Origin: DASUAS01 sp963756895
Lineage (GTDB): Bacteria > Actinomycetota > Acidimicrobiia > IMCC26256 > DASPTH01
Length of the DNA stretch: 64,000 nucleotides
Assembly: GCA_963756895.1 (NCBI GenBank)
Contig: CAVWPI010000007.1
Coordinates: 248,001-312,000 of the forward strand
Direction of reading: 5' to 3'
Under the pieces are notes generated by a model. It worked only from the letters and a program-made list of their open reading frames with translations, was not told the origin of the DNA and made no database searches. Of this stretch, positions 20,206 to 29,172 are shown one piece after another; the stretch's first letter is position 1, and each line of letters begins with the position of its first letter. The translations under genes and the position numbers were made by a program.

Positions 20206-21492
20206 TCAGTCGCTCTGGAGCACCTTCGAGGCGGTGTTGACGAACGACGAGATGTCGGTGTTCGACTTCTTCTGGCGCGGGCTGCGCGTGACCACGTCGA
20301 CATCGGGCGACTCGGCCCGCAGCGCACCCACCGTGCACTGCTCCTTCGGCCGGTGGGCGAACGGGTCGAACTGGAATTCCCGCATCGCGTTCACGTGGGT
20401 GATCTTGTTGATCGCGTCGTCGGACAGGTCGCCGATCGACTTCATGAACACCTCGGGCGCAGTCGGCCACGCGGAGTCGGAGTGCGGGTAGTCGCACTCC
20501 CACGTGACCATGTCGAGGCCGACGTCGTCGATCAACTTGAGGCCGGTCGGGTCGTCGATGAAGCACGTGATGATGTGCTCGTGGAAGACCTGGCTCGGGA
20601 GCTTGTCGCCGAAGTCCTGGTGCGTCCACGCCTTGTGGTGCTGGTAGGTGAAGTCGATGCGGTCGAGGAAGTACGGGATCCAGCCGATGCCGCCCTCGGA
20701 GAGCGCGATCTTCAGGTTCGGGAACTTGCGGAAGATCTGCGACCAGATGAGGTCGGCCGCGCACATGAACAGGTTCACGGGCGTGGTCGTGATCATCACA
20801 TCGACCGGCGCGTCGTCGGACGTGACCGAGATCGACGACGACGAACCGATGTGCAGGCACACCACGGTGCCCGTCTCCTCACACGCGCGGAGGAACGGGT
20901 CCCAGTGGTCGGAGTGGAAGCTCGGGTACCCCAGTTTGTTCGGGTTCTCCGAGAACGTGACCGCGCGACAGCCCTTCTCGGCGACGCGGTGGATCTCCGC
21001 CGCCATCAGGTCGACGTCCCAGATGGGAACGATCGCCAGCGGCATGAAGCGGCCGGGATACGTGCCGCACCACTCGTCGATGTGCCAGTTGTTGTAGCCC
21101 TGCAGCAGCCGGTAGCCGAGGTCGCGGTCGGGGGTGCGGCTGAACAGCTGACCGCAGAAGCCGGTCATCGACGGGAAGCACATCGAGCCGAGCACGCCGT
21201 TGACGTTCATGTCGCGCACGCGTTCGTGGATGTCGTACGCGCCCTTGCGGATCTCGTCGAACGCGGTGGGCTCGAAGCCGTACTCCTCGGGCGGACGGCC
21301 CGCGACCGCGTTGAGCCCGACGTTGGGGATCTCGGCCCCCTCGAACGTCCACACGTCGGCGTCCATCTCGTCCTTGTGGATCACCCGCGGCGCACGCTCG
21401 AGATCGGCCTTCGACACGTGGCGCTCCCACATGTCGGGCGGTTCGACGACATGGTCGTCGACGCTGACGAGGATGAGGTCGTTCATGTCCAT
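20206..21492 (-). CDS. Amidohydrolase family protein (PF04909)
   Basis: Intact 428-residue TIM-barrel metal-dependent hydrolase/decarboxylase. It starts MDMNDLILVSVDDHVVEPPDMW (DxH-type metal ligands), then shows VVCLHIGSS, ALSEGGIGWIPYFLDR and WECDYPHSDSAWP near the C-terminus, the standard order for actinobacterial members linked to breakdown of cyclic carboxylates. A second start codon three codons in (MNDL) is possible. It is divergent from the thioesterase at 21579; the 86-base gap probably holds both promoters. Confidence 0.88.
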   Translation of the reverse strand: MDMNDLILVSVDDHVVEPPDMWERHVSKADLERAPRVIHKDEMDADVWTFEGAEIPNVGLNAVAGRPPEEYGFEPTAFDEIRKGAYDIHERVRDMNVNGVLGSMCFPSMTGFCGQLFSRTPDRDLGYRLLQGYNNWHIDEWCGTYPGRFMPLAIVPIWDVDLMAAEIHRVAEKGCRAVTFSENPNKLGYPSFHSDHWDPFLRACEETGTVVCLHIGSSSSISVTSDDAPVDVMITTTPVNLFMCAADLIWSQIFRKFPNLKIALSEGGIGWIPYFLDRIDFTYQHHKAWTHQDFGDKLPSQVFHEHIITCFIDDPTGLKLIDDVGLDMVTWECDYPHSDSAWPTAPEVFMKSIGDLSDDAINKITHVNAMREFQFDPFAHRPKEQCTVGALRAESPDVDVVTRSPRQKKSNTDISSFVNTASKVLQSD

Positions 21493-21578
21493 GATCGTGT
21501 GCTCCCCCGGAGAATTGCGGTGTGCGGCGAGCCTACGCCCGCTGGCCCAAGCACCCCACCGACCGTAGGCTCCGCCCG

Positions 21579-22451
21579 ATGTCGGACTTCTCGACGATCC
21601 CCGCGCCGTTACGACCCGAACCGATCAGCGACGACCGCTACCGCATCAACAACACCGGGAGCGCCGACCAGCGCGACGTCGTGTTCGGCGGTCAGTTCCT
21701 GGCCCAGGCGATCGTGACCGCGGCGACGCGCCACCCGGGCAAGGCGGTGCGCTCGATCCAGGCGGTCTTCGCGCGTCCCGGACGCATCGACGCGCCCACC
21801 GAGCTCTCGGTCGAGTCGATCCACGACGGCCGCACGTTCGCCAGCGACACCGTCACCGCGTGGCAGGGCGACCGCCTGTGCGCGCGCTTCCTGGTGCTCC
21901 TCGACGCCGACGAGCCCGATGTCGTGCGCCACGACGCGCCCAGACCACGAGTCACCGCGCCGGCCGACACGCCGCCCACCGACCAGGGCCTGCTGGTGTA
22001 TCCCGGCACCGAGCTCCGCATCGTCGACGGTGTCGACCTGTGGTCGGTCGACGCGCGCCACCGGCCCGGCGGAGACCTTCCTCTGGGCCCGGTCACCGGA
22101 GCTCCCCGACGAACCGTCGGTGCACCAGGCCGTGCTCGCATGGGCGACCGACGGCTTCCTGATCGCCACCGCGCTGCGACCGCACGAGGGCATCGGCCAG
22201 GACGACGCCCATCGGGGCCTCTCCACCGGTGTCGTCGGCCACACCATCGTGTTCCACGAGCCGTTCCGTGCCGACGAGTGGCTGCTGCTCGCGCACCACA
22301 GCCCGTACGCGGGCGCGGGCGCACGTTCGGCACCGCCGACGTGTTCACCGAAGACGGCGGCCTCGTCGCGTCGTACGTCCAGACCAACATGGTCCGCTTC
22401 TTCGCCGATCCCGCACTCGCCGACGGCACGCAGTACCGGACCGTGATGTGA
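21579..22451 (+). CDS. Acyl-CoA thioesterase, TesB-like double hotdog (frameshifted)
   Basis: Hydrolyses acyl-CoA to free acid and CoA. The 290-residue product has two hotdog halves: VFGGQFLAQAIVTAA and SIQAVFARPGR in the first, and STGVVGHTIVFHEPFRADEWLLLAHHSP in the second, a textbook TesB/ACOT arrangement. The frame changes near 22066 (one CG pair restores DARATGPAETFLW) and near 22324 (one C restores GAGRTFGTADVF). The stop overlaps the GTG start of the next SDR (GTGA), so the two genes are coupled. Confidence 0.87.
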   Translation: MSDFSTIPAPLRPEPISDDRYRINNTGSADQRDVVFGGQFLAQAIVTAATRHPGKAVRSIQAVFARPGRIDAPTELSVESIHDGRTFASDTVTAWQGDRLCARFLVLLDADEPDVVRHDAPRPRVTAPADTPPTDQGLLVYPGTELRIVDGVDLWSVDARHRPGGDLPLGPVTGAPRRTVGAPGRARMGDRRLPDRHRAATARGHRPGRRPSGPLHRCRRPHHRVPRAVPCRRVAAARAPQPVRGRGRTFGTADVFTEDGGLVASYVQTNMVRFFADPALADGTQYRTVM

Positions 22452-23323
22452 GACTCGACGGGCGGGCCGCGATCGTCACCGGCGCCAGCCGCGGCATCGG
22501 CGAGGCGGTGGCACGCCTCTTCGCACGCGAGGGCGCGGCCGTCGCGGTCGTCGCACGCACCGAGCAGGTCTTCGACGAGCGGTTGCCGGGCACCATCCAC
22601 GAAACCGTCGCCGCCATCGAGGCCGACGGCGGCCGCGCGGTCGCGATCCGCGCCGACCTCGCCGACGAGGACGACGTCGACCGCCTCGTCGACGAAGCCC
22701 GTGCCGCGCTGGGTCCCATCGACCTGCTGGTGAACAACGCCGCGCTCACCGTGCCCGGCCGGCCCCCGGGACGGGGCGACTCGCCGCGCCCGTCACGCGC
22801 ACCGAAGGCGCCACCGGCGCGCACGACGTCGACGCGCCCCGGCTCGTTCCTGGGCTTCCCGCTCAAGGGGTACCGGCTGCACTTCCAGATCGGCCTCTTC
22901 GCGAGCTACCGCCTGATGCAACTGGTGCTGCCGGACATGATCGAGCTCGGGCGCGGTGGAATCGTGAACATCAGCTCGCTGGCCGCGTTCGTCCCCGGCC
23001 CGGGACCCTACGAGCACGCCGGAGGCCCGACGGTGCTCGCGTACGGGGGCAACAAGGCGGCGATGCACCACCTCACGCAGGCCGTCGCGTTCGAGGTGGC
23101 ACCGCACGGCATCGCGGTGAACGCGCTCCTGCCGTCGGAACCGGTGCTCACGCCCGGGAATCGCATCGCCTACCAGGGCGACGACTTCGCCAGCGTCGAC
23201 GACTTCGCGGAAGCCACGCTGCAGCTCGCGCTCGCCGACCCCGCGGTCACGACCGGTCAGATCCTCTGGAGCGAGGACGTCCTGCATCCCGAGCTCGGCA
23301 CGCGCGGCTGGCTGCGCGACTGA
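22448..23323 (+). CDS. Short-chain dehydrogenase/reductase with internal insertion
   Basis: Intact 291-residue NAD(P)-dependent SDR. It has the TGASRGIG cofactor loop, LVNNAALT and the catalytic Tyr/Lys in LAYGGNKAAMHH, with the Ser in NISSLAAF. Between the NNAA strand and helix E there is an extra Pro/Arg/Gly-rich stretch of about 35 residues (PGRPPGRG through to FLGFPLKG). It is absent from standard SDRs and may be disordered or a further sequence fault. The GTG start overlaps the thioesterase stop. Confidence 0.86.
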   Translation: MRLDGRAAIVTGASRGIGEAVARLFAREGAAVAVVARTEQVFDERLPGTIHETVAAIEADGGRAVAIRADLADEDDVDRLVDEARAALGPIDLLVNNAALTVPGRPPGRGDSPRPSRAPKAPPARTTSTRPGSFLGFPLKGYRLHFQIGLFASYRLMQLVLPDMIELGRGGIVNISSLAAFVPGPGPYEHAGGPTVLAYGGNKAAMHHLTQAVAFEVAPHGIAVNALLPSEPVLTPGNRIAYQGDDFASVDDFAEATLQLALADPAVTTGQILWSEDVLHPELGTRGWLRD

Positions 23324-23432
23324 GCCAAGTCTGAACGGGCCGGGTTCCCGATCCAGCACCCTGCAAGCGCGCCGCAAGGCGAGTCCTCCACAGTCGTCTC
23401 ATCGACGCATCACCAACCAAGGAGGACTCCCC

Positions 23433-23822
23433 GTGCACGTGAACAGGAACGAGATCCCGGTGAAGATCGATGCTCCCGGTGCGGTGGCGCGCCAGGCGAC
23501 CGAGTTCGGCGACGCGTCCGGCGCGGGCGTCCTCGGCGGTGAGTACTTCACGCTGGGCGCCGGCACCGACATCGCCCCGCTGCTCCACGGCCTCGAGGAC
23601 GACGCCTGCCAGGCGCCGCACTGGGGCTACGTGGTGACCGGCGCCGTCGTGGTGACCTACACCGACGGCACCGCCGAGCACTGCGAAGCGCAGGACCTCT
23701 TCCACTGGCCCCCGGGGCACAGCGTGCGCGTGCTCGAGGACGCCGAGGTGGTGCTCTTCAGCCCGCAGGTCGAGCACGGCCACGTGATGGACCACATGCT
23801 CGCGGCGATGTCCGGCGCCTGA
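23433..23822 (+). CDS. Small single-domain cupin protein
   Basis: Intact 129-residue cupin fold protein. The barrel motifs appear as PHWGYVVTGAVVVTYTDG (motif 1, with only part of the usual His/Glu ligand set) and LFHWPPGHSVRVLEDAEVVLFSP (motif 2 region). A strong GGAGGA ribosome binding site at 23421 supports the GTG at 23433. The role is unknown; similar small actinobacterial cupins are often annotated as cupin domain-containing proteins. It follows the SDR by 110 bases and precedes the cupredoxin gene. Confidence 0.75.
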   Translation: MHVNRNEIPVKIDAPGAVARQATEFGDASGAGVLGGEYFTLGAGTDIAPLLHGLEDDACQAPHWGYVVTGAVVVTYTDGTAEHCEAQDLFHWPPGHSVRVLEDAEVVLFSPQVEHGHVMDHMLAAMSGA

Positions 23823-23863
23823 GCGCCCGTGAACGCGTGGTCCGGGTGGGGCATGCTGTCGGG

Positions 23864-24235
23864 ATGCCGACTCCACGGAAGCGCCCGGTGGCGACGCGGC
23901 TCCTCGCGATGACGACCACGTTCCTGTTGGCCATCGGCCTCAGCATGATCGTCGTCGCGGGAGCAGGCGCCACGACGCCCCGCGCCAAGAGCCCCACTGT
24001 CTCGATCAAGAACTTCGCGTTCTCACCGAAGACGCTCACGGTGAAGGCCGGCGCCAAGGTCAGGGTGAAGAACAAGGACGGCACCACGCACACGTTCACT
24101 GCCGACAAGGGTGCGTTCGACACCGGCGACATCGACGGCGGCTCGTCGGCGAAGGTCACGGTGAAGAAGCCCGGGACCTACGCGTACCACTGCAACATCC
24201 ACAGCTCGATGCACGGCAAGCTCAAGGCCACCTGA
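23864..24235 (+). CDS. Exported plastocyanin/azurin-like cupredoxin
   Basis: Intact 123-residue secreted blue-copper domain. The start at 23864 gives a clean signal peptide (MPTPRKRPVATRLLAM then a hydrophobic core to about residue 35). The mature part shows VSIKNFAFSPKTLTVKAGAKV and the type I copper ligands His in GTTHTFTAD and Cys, His and Met in YHCNIHSSMHG. It is probably a periplasmic or extracellular electron carrier or copper-binding protein. Its stop lies within a perfect hairpin shared with the convergent thioesterase gene. Confidence 0.88.
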   Translation: MPTPRKRPVATRLLAMTTTFLLAIGLSMIVVAGAGATTPRAKSPTVSIKNFAFSPKTLTVKAGAKVRVKNKDGTTHTFTADKGAFDTGDIDGGSSAKVTVKKPGTYAYHCNIHSSMHGKLKAT

Positions 24236-24254
24236 CGTCGCGGACGGACGTCAG
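24232..24254. terminator. Perfect hairpin containing both convergent stop codons
   Basis: CTGACGTC (24232-24239) and GACGTCAG (24247-24254) form an 8-base perfect stem with a 7-base loop. The plus-strand TGA of the cupredoxin and the minus-strand TGA of the thioesterase both lie in the stem, so one element can end both transcripts. Confidence 0.5.
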
Positions 24255-25030
24255 CGGTACCAGCAGAGCTGCTCGGTGGTGGCCAGCAGCGTGCCGTCAC
24301 GGGCCCACAGGCGCGCCTGTTGTCCCGACGTCGATTGCGCGCCGCGTGTGCCGGTGGCCTCGTTGAGCACGTAGTCGGTGCTGACCGCGGCGAGCTCGGC
24401 GGTGGTGGCGTGGAAGTACACCGACAGCGTGATCGTGGCCGACGGCCGCATGCCGTCACTCCAGAAGAACGACCGCGGCGCGTACTGGTCGGCGAGATAC
24501 GCGAGCTGCAGGTGGTCGAGCGCCCGCCCCGACGCGTCGCGCGCCCACAGCAGCCCGCGGGTGTCGCCGGTGCCCCACTCTCCCGACACCTGCCGGATCT
24601 CGGTCTGTTGACCCTGCGGGCCCGGCGCGTGGATCTGCTCGAGCCCCTGGGGGTCCGGTGCCTCCGGCATCGCGAACTGCACGTGCTCGTCGGTCTCGCG
24701 CCGGTTCGACAGCACGGCGAGCGCGGTCGCGAGCAGCTCACCGTCGTCGGCGTGGAGGTCGGCGCGCCAGTGCTCCAGTGACCGCCCACCACCCAGACGC
24801 GACGCGGTGATGGTCACATCGGCGCCGGGCGCGACCGGCCGGATGAAGTTCACCGTGACCGCCGACGGTTGCGCGTCGCTCTCGGTCGTGGCGAGGACGG
24901 CGTGGAGCAGCACGGCCGCGGTCCATCCGCCGAACATCGCGCTGATCGACTCGTGATCGGCGTCGGCGTGGGCGCGCCAACGGTGCTCGCCGGCGGGTTC
25001 GAGCGCGAGGGCTTCATCGAGGTGGGCCAT
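24251..25030 (-). CDS. Acyl-CoA thioesterase-like double-hotdog protein
   Basis: Intact 259-residue thioesterase superfamily protein (PF13622-like). FGGWTAAVLLHAVLATTE and VNFIRPVAPGADVTITASRLGGGRSLEHW mark the first hotdog; WARDASGRALDHLQLAYLADQ and ITLSVYFHATTAEL mark the second. It presumably hydrolyses an acyl-CoA. Its ATG overlaps by one base with the stop of the YozE-like gene upstream, placing it last in the acyl-CoA dehydrogenase-CoxL unit. Confidence 0.85.
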   Translation of the reverse strand: MAHLDEALALEPAGEHRWRAHADADHESISAMFGGWTAAVLLHAVLATTESDAQPSAVTVNFIRPVAPGADVTITASRLGGGRSLEHWRADLHADDGELLATALAVLSNRRETDEHVQFAMPEAPDPQGLEQIHAPGPQGQQTEIRQVSGEWGTGDTRGLLWARDASGRALDHLQLAYLADQYAPRSFFWSDGMRPSATITLSVYFHATTAELAAVSTDYVLNEATGTRGAQSTSGQQARLWARDGTLLATTEQLCWYR

Positions 25031-25260
25031 CAGGCATCACGCTCCTCGCGTCGCAAGCCATCCCACTCGTCCCACGCGGCGTCGAGCGCGTCGAGGGCAC
25101 CGGGGATCGCGTCGTGGGCTTCGAGGTGCGCGCGGAACTTGGCGCGGTTGACCTTGCCGCCCGGCGGCCAGGTCGCGTCGCGGCGCGTGTCGCGCGCGAG
25201 GTCGCCGACTGCGTCGCGCCGGCGCGTCTGACCGGCGAGCCAGTCGACGAACGGGATCAC
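25030..25260 (-). CDS. YozE-like small protein
   Basis: Small intact 76-residue protein, IPFVDWLAGQTRRRD then VGDLARDTRRD and ALDALDAAWDEWDGLRR, resembling the YozE/DUF1250 SAM-like domain of unknown function. Its GTG start overlaps the stop of the CoxL-type gene (GTGA), and its stop overlaps the thioesterase ATG, so it is firmly inside the operon. No catalytic motif is seen; a helper role for the molybdenum enzyme is only a guess from position. Confidence 0.65.
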   Translation of the reverse strand: MIPFVDWLAGQTRRRDAVGDLARDTRRDATWPPGGKVNRAKFRAHLEAHDAIPGALDALDAAWDEWDGLRREERDA

Positions 25261-27864
25261 GCGTCGGGTGCGATCACACCCGCGAGCTCGAGGATGCGCG
25301 CCGGCGGGAGATGCTGTTCGGTGATGCGCACGCCGAGGTGCGCGAGTGCGTCGTCGATCGCGTTGGTCAACGCCGCCGGCGCGACGATCATCCCGCCCTC
25401 GCCGACACCGCGGTAGTTGATCTCGAGGTCGGACGGCGTCTCCACGTGGTGGATCTCGATCTCCGGCACCTCTGCCGCGGTGGGCAGCAGGTAGTCCATG
25501 AACGTGCCCGCCTGGAAGTTGGCCTGCTCGTCGTAGACCGACCGCTCGTAGAGCACCGCGCCGATCCCCTGGACCACCCCACCGCTCACCTGGCCGTCGA
25601 CGACGTTCGGGTTGATCAGCTCGCCGCAGTCCTCGACCGCGACGTAGCGGTCGATGCGCACGCGGCCGGTCGTCAGGTCGACGTCGACCCAGCACACGTG
25701 CGTCGCCTGGGCCCATCCGCCCTCGCCGCCGTCGAACGCGTAGTCACTGCGCAGCGTCTCACCGGGACGGGCGGCAGCGACGTCGGCGTACGAGACCGAG
25801 ATCGACGGCACGCCGGCCACGTGGATGGCGCCGTCGTCGATCACGAGATCGTCGCGCGGTGCCTCGAGGAGGTCGGCGGCGACGTCCAGCACCTGCTCGC
25901 GCAGCGCCCGCGACGAGTAGGTCACCGCACCGCCCGCCATGGGGGCCGAGCGGCTTCCCCCGGTGCCCGAGAGCCCGAACGGGGTGATGGAGGTGTCACC
26001 CCACCGGAGTTGCACCTGCTCGATCGGCACCCCGAGCTCCTCCGCCGCGACCTGCGCCAGCGTGGTCTCGTGACCCTGCCCGTGCGGCATCTGCTGGGTG
26101 AACACGGAGACGGTGCCGTCGGCCTCGAGCTCCGAGCGAGCCGGCTCGCCGGCCAGGAGCCCACCGCCACCGCCGGCCATGATCGACTCCTGGTAGTCGG
26201 GCGGGCCCGGCGCGGCCTCGATGAACGTGGCGAAGCCGACGCCGAGGCACCGGCCCTCGGCGCGTGCCGCAGCCTGACGCGCGGGCCAGTCGTCGAGGTC
26301 GGCGATCTCGAGCGCGCGCTCGAGCGTGGCACGTGCCGACATGCGCACGTCGAGCGTCGGTCCGGTGAGCATCTTCCGCGGCAGCTCGTCGGGGCCGATG
26401 ATGTTGCGCAGGCGGATCTCGTCGCGGCCGATGCCGAGGTCGCGCGCGGCGAGGTCGAGCATGCGCTCGCGCACCCAGGTCTCGACCGCCCACGGCCCGC
26501 GGTACGCGACGTACGTCGCCTTGTTCGACGCGGTGAGCGTCGACGTGAAGCCGAGTGCGTCCATGCGGTACGGCCCCGGCAGCATCACCCGGATCATCAT
26601 CGGGTACATCGCCGCGCTGAACGGGAACGCCGGGTACGCGCCCTGGTCCATCGTCATGTGCACGCGCATCCCGAGCAGCGTGCCGTCGTCGCGGAGCGCG
26701 GCCTCCACGTCGAGCGTCTCCTCGCGCGCCTGGCCGGCGACGAGCAGGTGCTCGTTGCGGTCCTCGATCCACTTCACCGACCGGCCGAGATCGACGGCGG
26801 CGGCGAGGACCGCGACGTCTTCACGCTGTCGGGAGCACCTTCACGCCGAAGGCGCCGCCGATGTCCTGCGCGGTGACCCGGGGCAGCGTGACCGGGTCGC
26901 GGGCCAGCAACCCGAGCAGCATCCGCGTCAGGTGCACGATGCGCATCGGCTCGCGCAGGAAGGTCTGGGCCATCGCCTTGCCCGGCGACGCCGGCGCCGA
27001 CAGTCCTTCGCCCATGGGTTCCTCGACCGCGGCGTGCTTGGCGTCGTCACCGGGACCCGACGACTTGTTGGCCGCTGCCATCGCCTTGGCCTTCTGCAGG
27101 AGCCCCGCCATGCGTTCGCGCTGGCGGGCGATCTCCACCAGCGACCGCCACACCGGACGGCGACCGGTGAGCGCGGCCAGTGACCACTTCATGACGTGGC
27201 TGTTCTGGGTAGCCGAGTGGTAGCGCACCGTGCCCGCGACGGCGTCGACCTCGGCCACGCACCCGCGCGTCTCCATGGGCTGGTTGGAGTAGCGGTGCTG
27301 CACGAAGCGTTCGCGCACGATGCGGTCGGCGTGGGCGAACGCGGCATCGACGTCGCCGAAGTCGCGGCGATCGCGTTGCATCACGTTGCCGTTGGGTCCG
27401 GGCCAGATCGCGGGGCGGGTGGCGTCGAGCGCGTGCTCCATCGTCGCGATCGGCGTGAGCTCCTCGTAGTCGACCACCACGAGCTGCGCGGCGTCCTCGG
27501 CGACGTAGCGCGACTCGGCGATGACGAGCGCCACCGGATCACCGACCACGCGCACGCGATCGATGCAGAGCGCGAAGTAGATCGGGTGGTACAGGTCGGG
27601 CAGCGGCAGGAACCCCATGAACGGGTGGGTGAGCGCGGCGATGTCGGCGCCGGTGTAGACGGCCACGACGCCGGGATGGCCACGCGCCTCCTCCACATCG
27701 ATGCCACCGATGTGGGCATGGGCGAAGGGGCTGCGCACGAAGTGCGCGTGCAGCATGCCCGGCACCGTGACGTCGTCGACGTAGCTGCCACGGCCGGTGA
27801 GGAGGCGGGGATCCTCGACCCTCGCCACCCGATGGCCGACGAAGCGTTGCGCGGAAGCCTGCAT
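25257..27864 (-). CDS. Xanthine dehydrogenase/CoxL-type molybdopterin-binding subunit (frameshifted)
   Basis: Large subunit of a molybdenum hydroxylase that would hydroxylate an aromatic, heterocyclic or other C-H bond using water. About 868 residues: N-terminal aldehyde oxidase a/b hammerhead (RVEDPRLLTGRGSYVDDV), then molybdopterin domains with AYRGPWAVETW (the position of the CoxL signature loop, here not the CO dehydrogenase form), MPHGQGHETT, GTGGSRSAP and catalytic Glu in GVGEGGMI. Residues about 270-320 carry an extra Ala/Gly/Lys-rich insertion. An apparent TGA near 26821 arises from a CG loss at about 26845; correction gives TAREDVAVLAAAVDLGR. No FAD or 2Fe-2S subunit gene is nearby. 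Confidence 0.85.
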
Positions 27865-27878
27865 CCCGTCAGTCTGGC

Positions 27879-29042
27879 TCAGTACGACTTCGGGAGCCCG
27901 AGCGACTGCTGGGCGACGAAGTTGAGGATCATCTCGTGGCTCACCGGCGCGATGCGCAGGAGGCGCACGAGCCCCCAGAGGTCGGCGAGGCCGTACTCGG
28001 TGGCCATGCCGTTGCCGCCGTGCGCCTGGATGGCGGCGTCGAGGCAGTGCGCGCCTGCCTCGGCCGCGGCGAACTTGGCCATGTTGGCGGCCTCTCCCGC
28101 GACCACCCGGTCGTCGGTGTGGTCGTGCATCCACGCCGCCTTCTGCATCATCAGCCGGGCGAGCTCGAGCTCGATCTTGGCGCGAGCGAGCGGGTGGGCG
28201 ACGCCCTGGTGCGTCCCGATCGGCACGCCCCAGACCTCGCGCTCGTGCGGCGTACGCAGACGCGCGCTCCAGCGCGTAGAGGCCGATCCCCGTGCAGATC
28301 GACGCGCTCGAGGATGCGCTCGGGGTTCAGCCCGTCGAAGACCTGGCGCAGCCCGTCGCCCTCGACCCCGACCAGCCGGTCGGCGGGCACCTCGACGTCG
28401 TCGAAGAACAGCTGGAACTGCTTCTCGGGGATCGTCAACTCGACCGGGATCGGGGTGCGGTCCAACCCGGGCGCGTCGGTGTCGACGACGAACAGCGACA
28501 GTTGCGCGCGACCGGTGGCGTCGTCGACGCCGGTACGCGCCACGACCAGCACCGCGCGCTGCCTCGTCGACACCCGAGATGTAGGTCTTGGTGCCGCGCA
28601 GGCGGTACACGTCGCCGTCGCGTGTCGCGGTGGTCGTGAGTTGGTGGCTGTTGGAACCCGCGTCGGGTTCGGTGATCGCGAACACGACCTTCTCGCCCGC
28701 ACAGAGACCGGGGAGCCAGCGGGCGCGCTGCGCGTCGGTCCCGAACCGGGCGAGCAGCTCGGCGGAGATGCCCGCCGACACGAGGAGCAGGAGCAGCGGG
28801 CACCCCTGGGCCGCCGCGGCCTCGCTCACCACGACGAGCTCGCTCAACCCGCCGCCGCCACCGCCGTGCTCATCGGGGAGGTGCACCGAGAGGAAGCCGG
28901 GTGCGGCCATCGCCTGCCAGAGCTCGTCGGCGCGACCGCCCGCGCGTGCCTGATCACGGAACCAGTCGTGTCCGAAGCTTGCCGCCACGTCGCCCGCGGC
29001 GGCGCGCAGCATCGCGTGCTCGTCGGACCCGGTGAAGTCCAC
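27879..29042 (-). CDS. Acyl-CoA dehydrogenase (frameshifted)
   Basis: FAD-dependent acyl-CoA dehydrogenase of about 388 residues. Motifs are FLSVHLPDEHGGGGGG, AITEPDAGSNSHQ, RGTKTYISGVDEA and, in the C-terminal domain, IQAHGGNGMATEYGLADLW. The end, RIAPVSHEMILNFVAQ, belongs to the subgroup without the IYEGT motif. Breaks near 28555, 28304 and 28262 are each repaired by one CG pair (EAARAVLVV, LERASICTGIGL, ERARLRTPHEREVWG). The GTG start at 29042 precedes DFTGSDEH. It is the first gene of the minus-strand unit leading into the CoxL-type gene 14 bases downstream. Confidence 0.86.
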   Translation of the reverse strand: MDFTGSDEHAMLRAAAGDVAASFGHDWFRDQARAGGRADELWQAMAAPGFLSVHLPDEHGGGGGGLSELVVVSEAAAAQGCPLLLLLVSAGISAELLARFGTDAQRARWLPGLCAGEKVVFAITEPDAGSNSHQLTTTATRDGDVYRLRGTKTYISGVDEAARGAGRGAYRRRRRHRSRATVAVRRRHRRARVGPHPDPGRVDDPREAVPAVLRRRRGARRPAGRGRGRRAAPGLRRAEPRAHPRARRSARGSASTRWSARLRTPHEREVWGVPIGTHQGVAHPLARAKIELELARLMMQKAAWMHDHTDDRVVAGEAANMAKFAAAEAGAHCLDAAIQAHGGNGMATEYGLADLWGLVRLLRIAPVSHEMILNFVAQQSLGLPKSY

Positions 29043-29106
29043 TCGGCCGACATGCTCGGCGGGACGCCGGCGCCATGCGGCACGTGCACTGGACCGCCCT
29101 GACCGC

Positions 29107-29120
29107 ACGTTTTAAGACGT
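29107..29120. promoter_or_regulatory. Candidate TetR operator in divergent promoter
   Basis: Near-perfect 14-base palindrome ACGTTTTAAGACGT (12 of 14 positions symmetrical) in the 130-base region between the divergent acyl-CoA dehydrogenase and LLM monooxygenase genes. A/T richness around it contrasts with the GC-rich background. The TetR gene directly downstream of the LLM monooxygenase is the obvious candidate regulator. Confidence 0.45.
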
Positions 29121-29172
29121 ACCATTAGAACCCTGACGCCTCGTCCCGCCTCGACCCAGGAGCGCTCCCAGC

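Noticed and set aside
26821..26860. In-frame TGA inside the CoxL-type gene, as a possible selenocysteine or recoding site
   Set aside because: It is explained by a two-base loss just upstream; restoring CG gives the family sequence REDVAVLAAAVDLGR without any stop. No SECIS-like structure was needed.
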